Positions 13,478 to 17,155 of a stretch of DNA of 17,155 bases are shown here, one piece after another. The position numbers and the translations under genes were made by a program. The notes beneath the pieces were generated by a model, which did no database searches, was not told the origin of the DNA, and saw nothing but the letters and a program-made list of their open reading frames with translations. Source of the stretch: Candidatus Bipolaricaulota bacterium (GTDB taxonomy: Bacteria; Bipolaricaulota; Bipolaricaulia; Bipolaricaulales; Bipolaricaulaceae). How positions within the stretch are numbered: the stretch's first letter is position 1; each line of letters opens with the position of its first letter. Where the stretch lies: the NCBI GenBank assembly GCA_021163465.1, contig JAGGWU010000063.1, positions 1 through 17,155 of the forward strand, written 5' to 3'.

Positions 13478-14147
13478 AACTTCCCTCCTTGGCCAGCGGC
13501 GGTTGCACGTAGTTGGGCTCCAACGCCTTGGGGTCGAATTCCCCCCCCTGTCGGAACCGCCTGTATCCTAGGCACGCAACGGTGGCCGCCCTGGGATAGG
13601 CCCACGCGTCGCCCAAAATATAAGCGCGGGAAAGCTCCCGCGCCAAAGCTTCCCGAAGCCGCAGGGCCCCGGTACCCACGAGGCATAGCGAATCGTTCAT
13701 CCCTTTCAGCTTTTTGAGCGCGTCCTCAAAAGAGAGGGATTCCTCCCGCGTCACCCGTTCGGGAAAGGCCCAGGCGAAGTAAAGGAGGTCACGGCGGTCG
13801 TGGATCAGCACCGCCACGCGCTCCCCATACCATTGGGCCACGGGAAGGCCCAGGGCCTCCGACTGTCGTACCCCCACCAAAGGCAGTCCCAAGGCCTGGG
13901 CCATGGCCTTGGCGAACGCTACCCCGATCCGAACCCCCGTGAACGAACCCGGCCCCACGTCCACCGCGATCAAGCCGAGCTCACCTCCCGTGACCCCGCT
14001 CTGCGCAAAAAGCCCCTGCACCGCCGGGGCCAACCTCTCGGCATGACGGCGGCGCGCGGGAAAGACGAACTCATAAACTTCCCCGCTTTCGTGCCACAGA
14101 GAAACACCCCCACGGTCGCCCGCCGTCTCGATCCCCAACACCCACAT
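13461..14147 (-). CDS. tsaB: tRNA threonylcarbamoyladenosine biosynthesis protein TsaB
   Basis: This 228-residue member of the ASKHA fold partners TsaD and TsaE in making the t6A modification at position 37 of tRNAs that read ANN codons. The N-terminus MWVLGIETAGDRGGVSLW, the RRRHAERL segment (32-39) and especially VGPGSFTGVRIG (64-75) are diagnostic of TsaB. Length is normal. No strong Shine-Dalgarno precedes the ATG; the ExoD-like gene ends 20 bases upstream, so coupling is possible. Its 3' end overlaps rpmB by 17 bases. tsaD and tsaE are not in the window. Confidence 0.95.
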   Translation of the reverse strand: MWVLGIETAGDRGGVSLWHESGEVYEFVFPARRRHAERLAPAVQGLFAQSGVTGGELGLIAVDVGPGSFTGVRIGVAFAKAMAQALGLPLVGVRQSEALGLPVAQWYGERVAVLIHDRRDLLYFAWAFPERVTREESLSFEDALKKLKGMNDSLCLVGTGALRLREALARELSRAYILGDAWAYPRAATVACLGYRRFRQGGEFDPKALEPNYVQPPLAKEGSYGQKM

Positions 14148-14167
14148 CGCCCAATGTTACCCGAAAC

Positions 14168-14758
14168 TCAACCGCTGAGGTGAAAGAGCTTGAGAACCCC
14201 AAACGCCGCAGCACCATAGAGGCCCAGAAGCCCGGCTCCGATGACCATCCCCGCGGCTGTCCACAAACCATCCCGGTAAAGGATCCCCATCCCCATGACC
14301 AAAGCACAGGCACCGGGCAGAGTGTTTGTGCCGGGGATCGGGATCATCATAAGCCCACCAAGGCAACAGGCGGTCAACCCGACCATCGCCCGGAAAGGTC
14401 CATGTAGCCCGGGACCACGGGCCCGGAAAAGGCCCTCGATGCGTTCAAGCAACGCGAGGGCCCGGGAGTCGGGATCGAGGGAGGGAAGCTTCATTTTCAA
14501 TATCCGGGCCGGAAGCCAGGGGCGCGACCTTCCCGCGATCAGTTCGATCCCCAACACGAATATTCCCAGCCCGAACGGCACCGCATAGCCCGCCGCCGGC
14601 AAGGGGAGGGCCGCGGGGAGGGCAAGGAGGACAAACAGCGCCCCCAAACTACCTTCTCCCAAAAGATCCAGGGCCTCCCCCAGGGTGAGAGGGGCACTCG
14701 CTGAACTGTGCTCGCGCAGAAGCGCCGCGATCCCCATGTCCGTACGTAGACGATCCAT
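14168..14758 (-). CDS. ExoD-family (exopolysaccharide synthesis-like) membrane protein
   Basis: This 196-residue integral membrane protein belongs to the ExoD family, first named in Sinorhizobium for its effect on exopolysaccharide; its molecular role is unknown. The conserved N-terminal part is visible as LTLGEALDLLGEGSLGALFV, with LALPAALPLPAAGY following, and then GRSRPWLPARIL in the middle. Hydrophobic segments at both ends flank a charged central helix (DPDSRALALLERIEGLF). The start is uncertain. I chose ATG 14758, which has AAGG 10 bases upstream. ATG 14803 in the same frame adds 15 residues unlike the family and has a TAAAAT overlapping it that could be a -10 box. ATG 14737 is also possible. 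tsaB follows 20 bases after the stop. Confidence 0.85.
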   Translation of the reverse strand: MDRLRTDMGIAALLREHSSASAPLTLGEALDLLGEGSLGALFVLLALPAALPLPAAGYAVPFGLGIFVLGIELIAGRSRPWLPARILKMKLPSLDPDSRALALLERIEGLFRARGPGLHGPFRAMVGLTACCLGGLMMIPIPGTNTLPGACALVMGMGILYRDGLWTAAGMVIGAGLLGLYGAAAFGVLKLFHLSG

Positions 14759-14883
14759 GTCCTTTGAACCTTGCCACACGAAAAAACTGTCCCTGAACGA
14801 CATTTTAGCCGCAAATACCCGTGCCCACGAAAAGCCGCCCTGGGGATTGGATACCCCCGCTTTTTTCGGTGAAACTCCGCACT

Positions 14884-15225
14884 ATGAAGATCCGCTTTGG
14901 TGGAAGGGATAAGGGAGCTCGCCAAGATCGCCGACAACTGGGCCGGGTCGACGACCGCGCCGGAGACGGGATGGGACTCGTTTCACAGATCCTTCAAATC
15001 TACGAGAACTATGGCTTCGAGACCGAGGTCATCGTGGCGAGCGTCCGTCATGTGCGCCACGTGGTGGAAGCAGCGCTCTTGGGGGCCCACATCGCTACAG
15101 TGCCCTGCGCGGTCGCCGTGAAGCTCTTCGACCATCCCCTGACCGACGAGGGGATCAAAAGGTTCCTGGCCGATTGGAAAAAATCCCCCGCTAGAGCAGC
15201 CGCACCGGCATGCAGACGTAAATGA
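14884..15225 (+). pseudogene. Broken transaldolase (TalC-like) with large internal deletion
   Basis: The 3' part reads as the C-terminal third of a TalC/fructose-6-phosphate aldolase-like transaldolase. GMGLVSQILQIYENYGFETE (from 14971) is followed by VIVASVRHVRHVVEAALLGA and by LFDHPLTDEGIKRFLADWKK, all typical of the family. LGRVDDRAGD just before matches the usual GRLDD segment. The N-terminal start survives in pieces: MKI at 14884-14892 in the same frame, then VEGIRELAKIADNWA in another frame (from 14900). The middle, including the Schiff-base lysine, is missing, so an intact enzyme of about 215 residues has lost well over half. The 113-codon open frame ends inside dnaN on the opposite strand, overlapping its last 35 bases. 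I see no ribosome-binding site. It is a relic, not an active transaldolase. Confidence 0.85.
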
Positions 15226-16330
15226 ACCCCTGATCCGCGGGAGCGATCTCGCCCGCGGGCTCCAAGAGCCCCGCCCGGTCCGGGGCCGAGAGCCACAGCA
15301 CCACTTGCTCCGACTCCATACGTCGTAGGGCATCGATGAGGTATTCGGCCCTGAAGGAGATCTCGATCCCCCGGGGTGGTGGCTTTATCAGGCGGATCCT
15401 TTCCATCCCCATGCCCTTCTCCTGGGAGGCGGAGTGCACCTCCAGGGTGTCGGCGGAGGATTGGGCCTTAAGGGTCACCGCCCCGGACTCCTTCGCGGCG
15501 GTGATCTCCAAGCGCCGCAACGTCGCCAGGAACTCCTCCCGGGGGAGGAAGAGCCCGATTTCGTTTTCCCGGGGGATAACCCGCTCGAAATCGGGGAACT
15601 CCTCTTGGATCAGCCGGGCCGTGTAGGTCAGTGGTCCGGCGGCGAAATGGACCTGCCCCTCGTCCAGGTAAAATAACACCTCTTCCGTTCCCACCGTTCC
15701 CAGTACCCGCATGAGATCCGTCATCACCTGGGCATCCACGAGGATATTGTGGCTCACCCCTTCCGGAAGGCCCCCCGCTTCCATCTCCCGCACCGCCAGG
15801 CGATACCCATTGGTGGCAGCCAGTTTCAGCTTTCCTTCCTTAAGGATCATGTTCACGCCGGTAAGGGCCAGGCGCGTGGTCTCGGTGGCCCTCACCGCCG
15901 CGAAGGCGGTCTGCTGGATCGCTTGGACGAACGTCTCCCGGGACAAGCGGCAGAGGGGCTCGCCCTTAGGAGTCGCGAGCTCGGGGAACTCGTCCACGGG
16001 CAGGGTGAGGAGCTCGAAGGTGGCGGGCCCGCAGCTCAGCCGGATCTTTCCGTCGGCAGAGGACAGCCCCACCCGTTCCTCCTCGGGGAGACGGGCCACC
16101 AGCTGCTCCAGGACCTGCCCGTGGAGTACCGCCTCGCCGGCTTCCTTTACCTGAGCGGGTATCCGGCAGCGGATGGCCCGCTCGAGATCGGTGGCACAAA
16201 GCTCCAGTTCCCCTTCCCCGGTGCGGAGGAGGATTCCCGAAAGTATCGGCATGGAGCTCTTTCCCGCCAGGGCATGGCCCGCGGTACGCGCCCCGAACAT
16301 CAGGTCCTCCCGAAGAACCTCGAGTTCCAT
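15191..16330 (-). CDS. dnaN: DNA polymerase III beta subunit (sliding clamp)
   Basis: This 379-residue protein is the ring-shaped clamp that tethers DNA polymerase III to DNA. Length is normal for a three-domain bacterial clamp. Recognisable parts are the N-terminal SSMPILSGILLRTGEGELEL, the mid-region LALTGVNMILKEGKLKLAAT followed by NGYRLAVRE (the family's TDGHRLA position), and the C-terminal YICMPVRLL-like end (FIYVCMPVRLL). I chose ATG 16330, preceded by AAGGAGGGACGCA, over a frame that is open further upstream, because the family's N-terminus begins here. It lies 52 bases downstream of tmk. No dnaA or recF is next to it. Its 3' end is overlapped by the transaldolase relic. Confidence 0.96.
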   Translation of the reverse strand: MELEVLREDLMFGARTAGHALAGKSSMPILSGILLRTGEGELELCATDLERAIRCRIPAQVKEAGEAVLHGQVLEQLVARLPEEERVGLSSADGKIRLSCGPATFELLTLPVDEFPELATPKGEPLCRLSRETFVQAIQQTAFAAVRATETTRLALTGVNMILKEGKLKLAATNGYRLAVREMEAGGLPEGVSHNILVDAQVMTDLMRVLGTVGTEEVLFYLDEGQVHFAAGPLTYTARLIQEEFPDFERVIPRENEIGLFLPREEFLATLRRLEITAAKESGAVTLKAQSSADTLEVHSASQEKGMGMERIRLIKPPPRGIEISFRAEYLIDALRRMESEQVVLWLSAPDRAGLLEPAGEIAPADQGFIYVCMPVRLL

Positions 16331-16382
16331 TGCGTCCCTCCTTGTATCGGCATCTGTGCCAAGGATAGCGCCACAGAAAGGA

Positions 16383-16982
16383 TCAAGCCAACGGAAGTTG
16401 CTCCAGTATCCGGCGGGTGACCTCCGCAGGGGGCAGGGTGGCGTCGATAACATACCCGTTCGGCTCTTCTCTAATGAGCTCCAGATAGGCCTCCCGGACG
16501 CGGATGTAAAAGGAGAGACCCTCCGCCTCGAACCTATCCCGGTCCCCGGTGCGGGCGAGGGCCACCTCGGGGGGCACGTCCAAAAGGAAGGTATAGTCCG
16601 GCTTCAACCCCTCGGTGGCGAGGTCGTTCAAGCGCCGCACCAGTTCCAGCGATAGCCCCCGCCCCCCACCTTGATAAGCGAGGCTTGAAAGGGTGTAGCG
16701 GGAGGAGATCACCGTCTTTCCCGCTTCCAGCGCGGGCTTTATGAGCTCCTTTACGTGCTGACGCCGGTCGGCAAGGAGCAGGAAAAGCTCGGCCAACGGT
16801 TCGATGCGGCGCCGGGGATCGAGGAGGATCTCGCGCAGCCTTTTCCCGAGCTCCGTGCCCCCGGGCTCTTTGGTGGTAACGACCGGAATACCACGGCGGG
16901 AAAGCTCGGCGGAAAGGCGCTTAAGCTGGGTAGACTTTCCCGAAGCATCCGGGCCCTCAAGGACGATGAAAAGGGGCCTCAT
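16383..16982 (-). CDS. tmk: Thymidylate kinase with altered DRY motif
   Basis: This 199-residue enzyme phosphorylates dTMP to dTDP, a step every bacterium needs for dTTP. The phosphate loop is GPDASGKST (10-18), followed by TTKEPGGTELGKRLREILLD, both diagnostic. TGDRDRFE in the C-terminal half is the lid region. The usual Asp-Arg-Tyr/His motif is replaced by Ser94-Arg95-Tyr96 in VISSRYTLSSLAYQG, with the rest of that segment intact. I chose ATG 16982, which overlaps the lspA stop (ATGA) and has GGGGGAAAGA upstream; a GTG at 16994 in frame is possible. The gene forms a unit with lspA upstream and probably dnaN downstream. Confidence 0.95.
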   Translation of the reverse strand: MRPLFIVLEGPDASGKSTQLKRLSAELSRRGIPVVTTKEPGGTELGKRLREILLDPRRRIEPLAELFLLLADRRQHVKELIKPALEAGKTVISSRYTLSSLAYQGGGRGLSLELVRRLNDLATEGLKPDYTFLLDVPPEVALARTGDRDRFEAEGLSFYIRVREAYLELIREEPNGYVIDATLPPAEVTRRILEQLPLA

Positions 16983-17155
16983 TCTTTCCCCCACAGGAAG
17001 GCCACGGCCATTGCCGCGGCCCCCACCACCACTGCGGCGTCCGCCAGGTTGAAAGCGGGGAAGAACCGGAAATCCACGTAATCCACCACGTACCCCCGGA
17101 GGACCCGGTCCAGGAGGTTTCCCAACGCCCCTCCCAGAACCAGGCTCCCCCCAAC
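16979..17155 (-). CDS. lspA: Lipoprotein signal peptidase (signal peptidase II), C-terminal part
   Basis: Only the last 58 codons and stop are in the window; the gene continues past the right edge. LspA cuts the signal peptide from prolipoproteins in the inner membrane. The fragment begins VGGSLVLGGALGNLLDRVLR, which holds the first catalytic aspartate (NLLDR), and continues with GYVVDYVDF and PAFNLADAAVVVG, which holds the second (NLADA). A final hydrophobic segment, VVGAAAMAVAFLW, is the last membrane helix and ends in GKE. These are the conserved parts of the family, so the identity is sure. Its stop overlaps the start of tmk. Confidence 0.95.
   Translation of the reverse strand, partial: VGGSLVLGGALGNLLDRVLRGYVVDYVDFRFFPAFNLADAAVVVGAAAMAVAFLWGKE

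Noticed and set aside
14840..14873. Possible terminator ahead of the transaldolase relic (GGGGAT...ATACCCC followed by CGC and T6)
   Set aside because: The stem is at most six base pairs with a bulge, and the T-run is separated from it; no + strand gene ends just upstream.
16331..16453. A longer N-terminus for dnaN
   Set aside because: The added 41 residues overlap the end of tmk, do not resemble clamp proteins, and a strong ribosome-binding site stands before ATG 16330.
16957..17154. A 65-codon open frame over lspA
   Set aside because: It is a shifted frame of lspA; the true frame shows the catalytic Asp motifs and ends at 16979.

Overview
The window looks like part of a bacterial chromosome, GC-rich and densely coded. 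Its genes suggest an anaerobic, probably thermophilic, deep-branching bacterium. The evidence is a four-subunit ferredoxin-dependent 2-oxoacid oxidoreductase, a sugar ABC uptake operon, a four-cysteine ribosomal protein L28 and tightly overlapping genes. A Bipolaricaulota/Acetothermia- or Thermotogota-like origin would fit, but that placement is only an impression; nothing in the window fixes the taxonomy.

Layout. Positions 1-415 hold the wreck of a DDE transposase. Positions 486-7938 (+ strand) form one sugar-uptake and catabolism operon: a LacI-type repressor, a DapA/NAL-family class I aldolase, an ABC substrate-binding protein, two ABC permeases, a cytoplasmic sialidase-fold (BNR/Asp-box) protein and an L-fucose-isomerase-like protein. 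An FGGY sugar kinase (7920-9467, - strand) converges on it. Then, all on the - strand and read right to left from the window's end: lspA (partial), tmk and dnaN (17155-15191); an ExoD-like membrane protein, tsaB and rpmB (14758-13289), closed by a terminator; a small S1-like gene and the 2-oxoacid:ferredoxin oxidoreductase genes in the order delta-alpha-beta-gamma (13156-10130); a NUDIX hydrolase; and the FGGY kinase. A broken transaldolase (+ strand, 14884-15225) lies between the ExoD-like gene and dnaN.

How it works together. A consensus promoter at 436-464 runs straight into a palindromic operator that ends at the repressor's own start codon, so the repressor probably controls itself and the whole operon. 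The same 12-base operator core, GTAAACGTTTAA, occurs once more, directly upstream of the convergent FGGY kinase. This ties the kinase to the cluster as one regulon: import, glycoside cleavage or modification, aldose-ketose isomerisation, phosphorylation and aldol cleavage. The substrate cannot be read from sequence. A sialic-acid pathway is suggested by the aldolase and sialidase folds but is not supported by the rest of the genes. A GC hairpin with a T-run between the binding-protein gene and the permeases probably keeps binding protein in excess. No ABC ATPase is encoded here.

Other points of interest are inverted arrays of a 7-base repeat at 10063-10133 that supply the stop codon of the oxidoreductase gamma gene, a thymidylate kinase with Ser-Arg-Tyr where Asp-Arg-Tyr is expected, and the remnants of a transposase and a transaldolase. 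I saw no tRNA, rRNA, CRISPR array or recognisable riboswitch. Apart from positions 1-485, there is no gene-free stretch longer than 300 bases.
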